This document shows, piece by piece, positions 23,301 to 36,300 of a stretch of DNA of 64,000 nucleotides. The notes beneath the pieces were generated by a model. The model did not search any database. It saw nothing but the letters and a program-made list of their open reading frames with translations, and was not told the DNA's origin. This stretch comes from Tetragonia tetragonoides. Taxonomy: Eukaryota; Streptophyta; Magnoliopsida; Caryophyllales; Aizoaceae. The number at the start of each line of letters is the position of its first letter. Within the stretch, counting starts at the first letter, position 1. The translations under genes and the position numbers were made by a program. Location: NCBI GenBank assembly GCA_038025085.1, contig CM076154.1:23488501-23552500 (forward strand), read 5' to 3'.

Positions 23301-23895
23301 CACCCTAGTCGTAAGAGCTGTCAAAACGCGTAAATGCATTCAAAAAGCGTAAATACATTCAAAAGCTTAAGCTGAAGCTTGTTTGTACTTCTAAACATCC
23401 TTGGTGTAGTTTCTCACTTAAATGAATGCAAATGCATCTGGGTGCATTCTCTTAATTTTCAACACAAAAGAACTCAATCTCTTTCACCCTAGTCGTAAGA
23501 GCTGGTAAAACGCGTAAATGCATTCAAAACGCGTAAATTCATTCAAAAGCTTGAGTTGAAGGTCTTTTGTTCTTGTAAACATCCTTGGTGTAGTTTCTCA
23601 CTTAAATGAATGCAAACAAAGCATCTGGGTGCTTTCTCTTACAACAAAAAAGAACTCAATCTCTTTCACCCTAATCGTAAGAGCTGTTAAAACGCGTAAA
23701 TGCATTCAAAAGCTTGAGTTTAAGCTTGTTTGTACTTGTAAACATCCTAGGTGTAGTTTCACACTCAAATGAATGCAAACAAAGTATTTGGATGCTTTCT
23801 CGTAATATACAACACAAAAGAACTCAAATCTCTTTCACCCTACTCGTATAAGCTTTCAAAACGCGTAAATGCATTCAAAAGCTTAAGTTGAAGCT
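23301..23895 (+). repeat. Satellite block, '+' orientation (copy of 20684-21282)
   Basis: Same order of variants as the earlier block at an offset of 2,615, including AAATGAATGCAAATGCATCT and the 19-bp duplications. The copy stops at TTGAAGCTTG, followed by AGGTCTTTTGTG in the '-' sense. Confidence 0.92.
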
Positions 23896-26800
23896 TGAGG
23901 TCTTTTGTGTTGTATACTAAGAGAAGGCACCCAAATGCTTTGTTTTCATTCATTTGAGTGAGAAACTACACAAGGGATGTTTACAAGTACAAACAAGCTT
24001 TAACTCCACCTTTTGAACGCATTTACGCATTTTAACAGCTCTTACATCTAGGGTGAAAGAGATTGAGTTTTTTTGTGTTGTATATTAATAGAAAGCACCC
24101 AAATGCTTTGTTTGCATTCATTTCAGCGAGAAACTACACCAAGGATGTTTACAAGTACAAGCAAGCCTCAAGTCCACCTTTTGAATGCATTTACTCATTT
24201 TAACAGCTCTTACAACTAGGGTGAAAGAAATTGAGTTCTTTTGTGTTGTATATTAAGAGAAATCACCCAAATGGTTTGTTTGCATTCATTTGAGTGAGAA
24301 ACTACACCAAGGATGTTTACAAGTGCAAACAAGTTTCAACTCAAGCTTTTGAATACATTTACGCGTTTTAACAGCTCTTACGACTAGGAGAAAAGAGATT
24401 GAGTTCTTTTGTGTTGTATATTAAGAAAAAGCTCGCAAATGCTTTGTTTACATTCATTTGAGTGTGAAACTACCCCAAGGATGTTTACAACTACAAACAA
24501 GCTTGAACTCAAGCTTTTGAATGCATTTCAGCGTTTTAAAAGCTCATACGACAAGGGTGAAAGAGATTGAGTTCTTTTGTGTTGTATATTAAGAGAACGC
24601 ATCCAAATGTTTTCTTTGCATGCATTTGAGTGAGAAACTACACCAAAGATGTTTACAAGTACAAACAAGCTTAAACTCAAGCTTTTGAATGCATTTACGC
24701 GTTTTAAAAGCTCATATGACTAGGGTGAAAAAGATTGAGTTCTTTTGTGTTGTATATTAAGAGAAAGCACCCAAATGCTTTGTTTGCATTCATTTGAGTG
24801 AGAAACTTAACCAAGGATGTTTACAAGTACAAACAATCTTCAACTCAAGCTTTTGAATGCATATACGCGTTTTAAAACCTCATACGACTAGGGTGAAAAA
24901 GATTGAGTTCTTTTTGTGTTGTATTTTCAGAGAAAGCACCCAAAAGGTTTGTTTGCATTCATTGGAGTGAGAAACTACACCAAGGATGTTTACAAGTACA
25001 AACAAGCTTCAACTCAAGTTTTGAATGTATTTACGCGTTTTAAAAGCTCTTATGACTAGGGTGAAAGAGATTGAGTTCTTTTGTGTTGTATATTAAGAGA
25101 AAGCACCCAAATGCTTTGTTTGCATTCATTTGAGTGAGAAACTAAACCAAGGATGTTTACAAGTACAAACAAGCTTTAACTCCACCTTTTGAATGCATTT
25201 ACTCTTTGTTTGCATTCATTTGAGTGAGAAACTACACCAAAGATGTTTACAAGTACAAACAAGCTTTAACTCCAACTTTTGAATGCATTTACGCGTTTTA
25301 ACATCTCTTACATCTAGGGTGAAAGATATTGAGTTCTTTTGTGTTGTATATTAAGAGAAAGCACCCAAATGCTTTGTTTGCATTCATTTGAGTGGGAAAC
25401 TACACCAAGGATGTTTACAAGTACAAACAAGCTTTAACTCCACCTTTTGAATACATTTACGCTTTGTTTGCATTCATTTGAGTGAGAAACAACACCAAAG
25501 ATGTTTACAAGTACAAACAAGCTTTAACTCCACCTTTTGAATGCATTTACGCGTTTTAACAGCTCTTACATCTACGGTGAAAGAGATTGAGGTCTTTTGT
25601 GTTGTATATTAAGAGAAAGCACCCAAATGCTTTGTTTGCATTCATTTGAGTGAGAAACTACACAAGGGATGTTTACAAGTACAAACAAGCTTTAACTCCA
25701 CCTTTTGAATGCATTTACGCGTTTTAATAGCTCTTACATCGAGGGTGAAAGAGATTGAGTTTTTTTGTGTTGTATATTAATAGAAAGCACTCAAATGCTT
25801 TGTTTGCATTCATTTCAGCGAGAAACTACACCTAGGATGTTTACAAGTACAAGCAAGCCTCAAGTCCACCTTTTGAATGCATTTACTCATTTTAACAGCT
25901 CTTACAACTAGGGTAAAAGAGGTTGAGTTCTTTTGTGTTGTATATTAAGAGAAATCACCCAAATGGTTTGTTTGCATTCATTTGAGTGAGAAACTACACC
26001 AAGGATGTTTACTAGTGCAAACAAGTTTCAACTCAAGCTTTTGAATACATTTACGCGTTTTAACAGCTCTTACGACTAGGAGAAAAGAGATTGAGTTCTT
26101 TTGTGTTGTACATTAAGAAAAAGCTCGCAAATGCTTTGTTTACATTCATTTGAGTGTGAAACTACCCCAAGGATGTTTACAACTACAAACAAGCTTGAAC
26201 TCAAGCTTTTGAATGCATTTAAGCGTTTTAAAAGCTCATACGACAAGGGTGAAAGAGATTGAGTTCTTTTGTGTCGTATATCAAGAGAACGCACCCAAAT
26301 GTTTTCTTTGCATGCATTTGAGTGAGAAACTACACCAAAGATGTTTACAAGTACAAACAAGCTTAAACTCAAGCTTTTGAATGCATTTACGCGTTTTAAA
26401 AGCTCATATGACTAGGGTGAAAAAGATTGAGTTCTTTTGTGTTGTATATTAAGAGAAAGCACCCAAATTCTTTGTTTGCATTCATTTGAGGGAGAAACTT
26501 AACCAAGGATGTTTACAAGTACAAACAATCTTCAACTCAAGCTTTTGAATGCATATACGCGTTTTAAAACCTCATACGACTAGGGTGAAAGAGATTGAGT
26601 TCTTTTGTGTTGTATTTTTAGAGAAAGCACCCAAAAGGTTTGTTTGCATTCATTGGAGTGAGAAACTACACCAAGGATGTTTACAAGTACAAACAAGCTT
26701 CAACTCAAGCTTTTGAATGTATTTACGCGTTTTAAAAGCTCTTATGACTAGGGTGAAAGAGATTGAGTTCTTTTGTGTTGTATATTAAGAGAAAGCACCC

Positions 26801-27484
26801 AAATGCTTTGTTTGCATTAATTTAAGTGAGAAACTACACAAAGGATGTTTACAAGTACAAACAAGCTTTAACTCCACCTTTTGAATGCATTTACGCGTTT
26901 TAAAAGCTCATATGACTAGGTTGAAAAGATTGAGTTCGTTTGTGTTATATATTAAGAGAAAGCACCCAAATACTTTGTTTGCATTCATTTGAGGGAGAAA
27001 CTTAACCAAGGATGTTTTCAAGTACAAACAAGCTTCAACTCAAGCTTTTGAATGCATATACGCGTTTTAAAACCTCATACGACTAGGGTGAAAGAGATTG
27101 AGTTCTTTTGTGTTGTATTTTCAGAGAAAGCACCAAAAAGTTTTGTTTGCATTCATTGGAGTGAGAAACTACACCAAGGATGTTTACAAGTACAAACAAG
27201 CTTCAACTCAAAATTTTGAATGTATTTACGCATTTTAACAGCTCTTACAACTAGGGTGAAAGAGATTGAGTTCTTTTGTGTTGTATATTTAGAGAAATCA
27301 TACGACTATGGTGAAAAAGATTGAGTTCTTTTGTGTTGTATTCTAAGAGAACGCAACCAAAAGCTTTGTTTGCATTCATTTCAGTGAGAAACTACACCAA
27401 GAATGTTTACAAGTACAATCAAGCTTCAAGTCAAGCTTTTGAAAGCATTTACGCGTTTTAAAACCTCATACGACTAGGGTGAAA
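23896..27484 (-). repeat. '-' block with about 1.69-kb higher-order repeats
   Basis: The marker AACGCACCCA/AACGCATCCA at 24596 and 26288 is 1,692 bp apart, matching nine full plus two 90-bp half monomers. Half-monomer joins are visible at about 25198 and 25456. Near 27290-27310 a deletion joins AGAGAAATCA to TACGACTATGG; a twin lies at about 41858-41880. Confidence 0.9.
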
Positions 27485-28995
27485 CAAGCTTAAACAAAGC
27501 ATTTTCGAGCTTGTTCTTAATATACAACACAAAACAACTCAATCTCTTTTCGCCTAGTCGTAAGAGCTGTTAAAACGCGTAAATGCATTCAAAAGGTGGA
27601 GTTAAAGCTTTTTTGTGCGTGTAAACATCCTTGGTGTAGTTTCTCACTCAAATGAATGCAAACAAACCATTTCGGTGAGTTCTCTTAATATACAACACAA
27701 AAGAACTCAATCTCTTTTACCCTAGTTGTAAGAGCTGTTAAAATGCGTAAATGCATTCAAAAGGTGGAGTTAAAGCTTGTTTGTGCTTGTAAACATCCTT
27801 GGTGTAGTTTCTCACTCAAATGAATGCAAACAAAGCATTTGGGTGCTTTCTCTTAATATACAACACAAAAGACCTCAATCTCTTTCACCCTAGTCGTATG
27901 AGGTTTTAAAACGCGTAAATACTTTCAAAAGCTTGAGTTGAAGCTTGTTTGTACTTGTAAACATCCTTGGTGTAGTTTCTTACTCAAATTAATGCAAAGA
28001 AAGCATTTGGCTGCGTTCTCTTAAAATACAACACAAAAGAACTCATTCTCTTTCATCCTTGTCGTATGATCTTTTAGAACGCTTAAATGCATTCAAATGC
28101 TTGAGTTCAAGCTTGTTTGTAGTTGTAAACATCCTTGGGGTAGTTTCACACTCAGATAAATGTAAACAAAGCATTTGGGTGCTTTCTCTTAATATACAAC
28201 ACAAAAGAACTCAATCTCTTTCACCCTAGTCATATGAGGTTTTTAAAGGCGTAAATGCATTCAAAAGCTTGAGTTGAAGCTTGTTTTTACTTGTAAACAT
28301 TCTTGGTGTAGTTTCTCACTGAAATGAATGCAAACAAAACATTTGGGTGCGTTCTCTTAATATACAACACAAAAGACCTCAATCTTTTTCACCCTAGTCA
28401 TATGAGCTTTTAAAACGCGTAAATGCATTCAAAAGGTCGAGTTGAAACTTGTTTGTACTTGTAAATATTCTTAGTGTAGTTTCTCACTGGAACGAATGCA
28501 AACAAAGCTTTTGGTTGCTTTCTCTTAAAATACAACACAAAAGAACTCAATCTTTTTCACCCTAGTCGTATGAGGTTTTAAAACGCGTAAATGCTTTCAA
28601 ATGCTTGAATTGAAGCTTGTTTGTACTTGTAAACATTCTTGGTGTAGTTTCTCACTTAAATGAATGTAAACAAAGCATTTGTCAGATTTCTCTTAATATA
28701 CAACACAAAAGAACTCAATCTCTTTCACCCTAGTTGTAAGAGTTGTTAAAATGCGTAAATACATTCAAAATTTTGAGTTGAAGCTTGTTTGTACTTGTAA
28801 ATTTTCACTCAAATGAATGCAACCAAAGCTTTTGGTTGCCTTCCCTTAAAATACAACACAAAAGAACTCAATCTTTTTCACCATAGTCATATGAGCTTTT
28901 AAAACGCGTAAATACATTCAAAAGCTTGAGTTGAACCTTGTTTGTACTTGTAAACATCCTTGGTGTAATTTCTCACTCCAATGAATGCAAACAAA
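27485..28995 (+). repeat. 1.5-kb '+' insert inside the higher-order array
   Basis: About nine monomers. The left join passes through AAACAAGCTTAAACAAAGC. It includes '+'-sense versions of the flanking marker monomers (GTAAACATCCTTGGGGTAG near 28130 with CTGCGTTCTC near 28010), so it looks like inverted material from the same higher-order family. It ends at ACAAAGCTTTAACTCCACC. Confidence 0.9.
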
Positions 28996-30097
28996 GCTTT
29001 AACTCCACCTTTTGAAAGCATTTACGCGTTTTAACAGCTCTTACATCTAGGGTGAAAGAGATTGAGTTCTTTTGTGTTGTATTTTCAGAGAAAGCACCCA
29101 AAAGATTTTTATTGCATTCATTGGAGTGAGAAACTACATCAAGGATGTTTACAAGTACAAACAAGCTTCAAGTCAAGCTTTTGAATGCATTTACGCGTTT
29201 TAAAAGCTTATACGAGTAGGGTGAAAGAGATTTGAGTTATTTTGTGTTGTATATTAAGAGAAAGCACCCAAATGCTTTGTTTGCATTCATTTGAGTGAGA
29301 AACTACACCAAGGATATTTACAAGTACAAACAAGCTTTAACTCCACCTTTTGAATGCATTTACGCGTTTTAACAGCTCTTACATCTAGGGTGAAAGAGAG
29401 TGAGTTCTTTTGTGTTGTATATTAATAGAAAGCACCCAAATGCTTTGTTTGCATTCATTTCAGTGAGAAACTATACCAAGGATGTTTACAAGTACAAACA
29501 AGCCTCAAGTCCACCTTTTGAATGCATTTACTCATTTAACAGCTCTTACAAATAGGGTGAAAGAGATTGAGTTCTTTTGTATTGTATATTAAGAGAAAGC
29601 ACCCAAATGCTTTGTTTGAATCCATTTGAGAGAAAAACTACACAAGGATGTTTAATAGCACAAACAAGCTTTAACTCCACCTTTTGAATGCATTTACGCA
29701 TTTTAACAGCTTTTACAACTAGGGTGAAAGAGATTAAGTTCTTTTGTGTTGTATCTTAAGAGAAATCACCCAAATGGTTTGTTTGCATTCACTTGAGTGA
29801 GAAACTACACCAAGGATGTTTACAAGTGCAAACAAGTTTCAACTCAAGCTTTTGAATGCATTTACGCGGTTTAACAGCTCTTACGACTAGGCGAAAACAG
29901 ATTGAGTTCTTTTGTGTTGTATATTAAGAAAAAGCTCGCAAATGCTTTGTTTACATTCATTTGAGTGTGAAACTACCCCAAGGATGTTTACAACTACAAC
30001 AAGCTTGAACTCAAGCTTTTGAATGCATTTAAGCGTTTTAAAAGCTCATACGACAAGGGCGAAAGAGATTGAGTTCTTTTGTGTTGTATATTAAGAG

Positions 30098-33000
30098 AAC
30101 GCACCCAAATGTTTTCTTTGCATGCATTTTGAGTGAGAAACTACACCAAAGATGTTTACAAGTACAAACAAGCTTAAACTCAAGCTGTTGAATGCATTTA
30201 CGCGTTTTAAAAGCTCATCTGACTAGGGTGAAAAAGACTGAGTTCTTTTGTGTTGTATATTAGGAGAAAGCAACCAAATGCTTTGTTTGCATTCATTTGA
30301 GTGAGAAACTTAACCAAGGATGTTTACAAGTACAAACATGCTTCAACTCAAGCTTTTGAATGCATATACGCGTTTTAAAACGTCATACGACTAGGGTGAA
30401 AGAGATTGAGTTCTTTTGTGTTGTATTTTCGGAGAAAGCACCAAAAAGCTTTGTTTGCATTCATTGGAGTGAGAAACTACACCAAGGATGTTTACAAGTA
30501 CAACCAAGCTTCAAATCAAGCTTTTGAATGTATTTACGCGTTTTAAAAGCTCTTATGACTAGGGTGAAAGAGATTGAGTTCTTTTGTGTTGTATATTAAG
30601 AGAAAGCACCCAAATGCTTTGTTTGCATTCATTTGAGTGAGAAACTACACCAAGGATGTTTACAAGTACAAATAAGCTTTAACTCCACCATTTGAATGCA
30701 TTTACGCTTTGTTTGCATTCATTTGAGTGAGAAACTACACCCAAGATGTTTACAAGTACAAACAAGCTTTAACTCCACCTTTTGAATCCATTTACGCGTT
30801 TTAACAGCTCTTACATCTAGAGTGAAAGAGATTTGAGTTATTTTGTGTTGTATATTAAGAGAAAGCACCCAAATGCTTTGTTTGCATTCATTTGAGTGAG
30901 AAACTACACCAAGGATGTTTACAAGTACAAACAAGCTTTAACTCCACCTTTTGCATGCATTTACGCGTTTTAACAGCTCTTACATCTAGGGTGAAAGAGA
31001 TTGAGTTCTTTTGTGTTGTATATTAATAGAAAGCACCCAAATGCTTTGTTTGCATTCATTTCAGTGAGAAACTATACCAAGGATGTTTACAAGTACAAAC
31101 AAGCCTCAAGTCCACCTTTTGAATGCATTTACTCATTTTAACAGCTCTTACAACTAGGGTGAAAGAGATTGACTTCTTTTGTATTGTATATTAAGAGAAA
31201 GCACCCAAATGCTTTGTTTGCATTCATTTGAGAGAAAAACTACACAAGGATGTTTAATAGCACAAACAAGCTTTAACTCCACCTTTTGAATGCATTTACG
31301 CATTTTAACAGCTCTTACAACTAGGGTGAAAGAGATTGAGTTCTTTTGTGTTGTATCTTAAGAGAAATCACCCAAATGGTTTGTTTGCATTCATTTGAGT
31401 GAGAAACTACACCAAGGATGTTTACAAGTGCAAACAAGTTTCAACTCAAGCTTTTGAATGCATTTACGCGTTTTAACAGCTCTTACGACTAGGCGAAAAC
31501 AGATTGAGTTCTTTTGTGTTGTATATTAAGAAAAAGCTCGCAAATGCTTTGTTTACATTCATTTGAGTGTGAAACTACCCCAAGGATGTTTACAACTACA
31601 AACAAGCTTGAACTCAAGCTTTTGAATGCATTTAAGCGTTTTAAAAGCTCATACGACAAGGGTGAAAGAGATTGAGTTCTTTAGTGTTGTATATTAAGAG
31701 AACGCACCCAAATGTTTTCTTTGCATGCATTTGAGTGAGAAACTACACCAAAGATGTTTACAAGTACAAACAAGCTTAAACTCGAGCTGTTGAATGCATT
31801 TACGCGTTTTAAAAGCTCATCTGACTAGGGTGAAAAAGACTGAGTTCTTTTGTGTTGTATATTAGGAGAAAGCACCCAAATGCTTTGTTTGCATTCATTT
31901 GAGTGAGAATCGTAACCAAGGATGTTTACAAGTACAAACATGCCTCAACTCAAGCTTTTGAATGCATATACGCGTTTTAAAACCTCATACGACTAGGGTG
32001 AAAGAGATTGAGTTCTTTTGCGTTGTATATTAAGAGAAAGCACCCAAAAGCTTTGTTTGCATTCATTGGAGTGAGAAACTACACCAAGGATGTTTACAAG
32101 TACAAACAAGCTTCAACTCAAGCTTTTGAATGTATTTACGCGTTTTAAAAGCTCTTATGACTAGGGTGAAAGAGATTGAGTTCTTTTGTGTTGTATATTA
32201 AGAGAAAGCACCCAAATGCTTTGTTTGCATTCAGTTGAGTGAGAAACTACACCAAGGATGTTTACAAGTACAAATAAGCTTTAACTCCACCTTTTGAATG
32301 TATTTACGCTTTGTTTGCATTCATTTGAGTGAGAAACTACACCAAAGATGTTTACAAGTACAAACAAGCTTTAACTCCACCTTTTGAATCCATTTACGCG
32401 TTTTAACAGCTCTTACATCTAGGGTGAAAGAGATTTGAGTTATTTTGTGTTGTATATTAAGAGAAAGCACCCAAATGCTTTGTTTGCATTCATTTGAGTG
32501 AGAAACTACACCAAGGATGTTTACAAGTACAAACAAGCTTTAACTCCACCTTTTGAATGCATTTACGCGTTTTAACAGCTCTTACATCTAGGGTGAACGA
32601 GATTGAGTTCTTTTGTGTTGTATATTAATAGAAAGCACCCAAATGATTTGTTTGCATTCATTTCAGTGAGAAACTATACCAAGGATGTTTACAAGTACAA
32701 ACAAGCCTCAAGTCCACCTTTTGAATGCATTTACTCATTTTAACAGCTCTTACAACTAGGGTGAAAGAGATTGACTTCTTTTGTATTGTATATTAAGAGA
32801 AAGCACCCAAATGCTTTGTTTGCATTCATTTGAGAGAAAAACTACAAAAGGATGTTTAATAGCACAAACAAGCTTTAACTCCACCTTTTGAATGCATTTA
32901 CGCATTTTAACAGCTCTTACAACTAGGGTGAAAGAGATTGAGTTCTTTTGTGTTGTATCTTAAGAGAAATCACCCAAATGGTTTGTTTGCATTCATTTGA

Positions 33001-33302
33001 GTGAGAAACTACACCAAGGATGTTTACAAGTGCAAACAAGTTTCAACTCAAGCCTTTGAATGCATTTACGCGTTTTAACAGCTCTTACGACTAGGCGAAA
33101 ACAGATTGAGTTCTTTTGTGTTGTATATTAAGAAAAAGCTCGCAAATGCTTTGTTTACATTCATTTGAGTGTGAAACTACCCCAAGGATGTTTACAACTA
33201 CAAACAAGCTTGAACTCAAGCTTTTGAATGCATTTAAGCGTTTTAAAAGCTCATACGACAAGGGTGAAAGAGATTGAGTTCTTTTGTGTTGTATATTAAG
33301 AG
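30098..33302 (-). repeat. Two tandem 1.60-kb higher-order repeat copies
   Basis: The marker AACGCACCCA starts at 30098, 31701 and 33303, giving periods of 1,603 and 1,602 bp. Each interval contains one half-monomer join (about 30702 and 32304), and 9 x 168 + 90 = 1,602. The copies appear to differ at only scattered positions. Confidence 0.9.
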
Positions 33303-36300
33303 AACGCACCCAAATGTTTTCTTTGCATGCATTTGAGTGAGAAACTACACCAAAGATGTTTACAAGTACAAACAAGCTTAAACTCAAGCTGTTGAATGCA
33401 TTTACGCGTTTTAAAAGCTCATCTGACTAGGGTGAAAAAGACTGAGTTCTTTTGTGTTGTATATTAGGAGAAAGCACCCAAATGCATTGTTTACATTCAT
33501 TTGAGTGAGAAACTTAACCAAGGATGTTTACAAGTACAAACATGCTTCAACTCAAGCTTTTGAATGCATATACGCGTTTTAAAACCTCATGCGACTAGGG
33601 TGAAAGAGATTGAGTTCTTTTGTGTTGTATTTTCGGAGAAAGCACCCAAAAGCTTTGTTTGCATTCATTGGAGTGAGAAACTACACCAAGGATGTTTACA
33701 AGTACAACCAAGCTTCAACTCAAGCTTTTGAATGTATTTACGCGTTTTAAAAGCTCTTATGACTAGGGTGAAAGAGATTGAGTTCTTTTGTGTTGTATAT
33801 TGAGAGAAAGCACCCAAATGCTTTGTTTGCATTCATTTGAGTGAGAAACTACACCAAGGATGTTTACAAGTACAAACAAGTTTTAACTCCACCTTTTGAA
33901 TGTATTTACGCTTTGATTGCATTCATTTGAGTGAGAAACTACACCAAAGATGTTTACAAGTACAAATAAGCTTTAACTCCACCATTTGAATGCATTTACG
34001 CTTTGTTTGCATTCATTTAAGTGAGAAACTACACCAAAGATGTTTACAAGTACAAACAAGCTTTAACTCCACCTTTTGAATCCATTTACGCGTTTTAACA
34101 GCTCTTACATCTAGGGTGAAAGAGATTGAGTTCTTTTGTGTTGTATATTAAGAGAAAGCACCCAAATGCTTTGTTTGGATTCATTTGAGTGAGAAACTAC
34201 ACCAAGGATGTTTACAAGTACAAACAAGCTTTAACTCCACCTTTTGAATGCATTTACGCTTTGTTTGCATTCATTTGAGTGAGAAACTACACCAAAGATG
34301 TTTACAAGTACAAACAAGCTTTAACTTCACCTTTTGAATGCATTTACGCGTTTTAACAGCTCTTACATCTAGGGTGAAAGAGATTGAGGTCTTTTGTGTT
34401 GTATATTAAGAGAAAGCACCCAAATGCTTTGTTTGCATTCATTTGAGTGAGAAACTACACCAAGGATGTTTACAAGTACAAACAAGCTTTAACTCCACCT
34501 TTTGAATGCATTTACGAGTTTTTTAACAGCTCTTGCATCTAGGGTGAAAGAGATTGAGTTCTTTTGGGTTGTAGATTAATAGAAAGCACCCAAATGCTTT
34601 GTTTGCATTCATTTCAGTGAGAAACTACACCAAGGATGTTTACAAGTACAAATAAGCTTTAACTCCACCTTTTGAATGCATTTACGCTTTGCTTGCATTC
34701 ATTTGAGTGAGAAACTACACCAAAGATGTTTACAAGTACAAACAAGCTTTAACTGCACCTTTTGAATCCATTTACGCGTTTTAACAGCTCTTACATCTAG
34801 GGTGAAATAGATTTGAGTTATTTTGTGTTGTATATTAAGAGAAAGCACCCAAATGCTTTGTTTGCATTCATTTGAGTGAGAAACTACAGCAAGGATGTTT
34901 ACAAGTACAAACAAGCTTTAACTCCACCTTTTGAATGCATTTACGCGTTTTAACAGCTCTTACATCTAGGGTGAAAGAGATTGAGTTCTTTTGTGTTGTA
35001 TATTAATAGAAAGCACCCAAATGTTTTGTTTGCATTCATTTCAGTGAGAAACTATACCAAGGATGTTTACAAGTACAAACAAGCCTCAAGTCTACCTTTT
35101 GAATGCATTTACTCATTTTAACAGCTCTTACAACTAGGGTGAAAGAGATTGAGTTCTTTTGTATTGTGTATTAAGAGAAAGCACCCAAATGCTTTGTTTG
35201 CATTCATTTGAGAGAAAAACTACACAAGGATGTTCAATAGCACAAACAAGCTTTAACTCCACCTTTTGAATGCATTTACGCATTTTAACAGCTCATACAA
35301 CTAGGGTGAAAGAGATTGAGTTCTTTTGTGTTGTATCTTAAGAGAAATCACCCAAATGGTTTGTTTGCATTCATTTGAGTGAGAAACTACAGCAAGGATG
35401 TTTACAAGTGCAAACAAGTTTCAACTCAAGCTTTTGAATGCATTTACGCGTTTTAACAGCTCTTACGAATAGGCGAAAACAGATTGAGTTATTTTGTGTT
35501 GTATATTAAGAAAAAGCTCGCAAATGCTTTGTTTACATTCATTTGAGTGTGAAACTACCCCAAGGATGTTTACAACTACAAACAAGCTTAAACTCAAGCC
35601 TTTGAATGCATTTAAGCGTTTTAAAAGCTCATACGACAAGGGTGAAAGAGATTGAGTTCTTTTGTGTTGTATATTAAAAGAACGCACCCAAATGTTTTCT
35701 TTGCATGCATTTGACTGAGAAACTACACCAAAGATGTTTACAAGTACAAACAAGCTTAAACTCAAGCTGTTGAATGCATTTACGCGTTTTAAAAGCTCAT
35801 CTAACGAGGGTGAAAAAGACTGAGTTCTTTTGTGTTGTACATTAGGAGAAAGCACCCAAATGCTTTGTTTGCATTCATTTGAGTGAGAAACTTAACCAAG
35901 GATGTTTACAAGTACAAACATGCTTCAACTCAAGCTTTTGAATGCATATACGCGTTTTAAAACCTCATACGACTAGGGTGAAAGAGATTGAGTTCTTTTG
36001 TGTTGTATTTTCGGAGAAAGCACCCAAAAGCTTTGTTTGCATTCATTTGAGTGAGAAACTACACCAAGGATGTTTACAAGTACAACCAAGTTTCAACTCA
36101 AGCTTTTGAATGCATTTAAGCGTTTTAGAAGCTCATACGACAAGGGTGAAAGAGATTGAGTTCTTTTGTGTTGTATATTAAGAGAAAGCACCCAAATGCT
36201 TTGTTTGCATTCATTTGAGTGAGAAACTACACCAAGGATGTTTACAAGCACAAACAAGCTTTAACTCCACCTTTTGAATGCATTTACGCTTTGTTTGCAT

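Noticed and set aside
30719..30934. Cysteine-containing repeated peptide (CTCKHLGCSFSLK) resembling a small secreted peptide
   Set aside because: No signal peptide, and the same string appears in many frames across the array on both strands; it is translated satellite.
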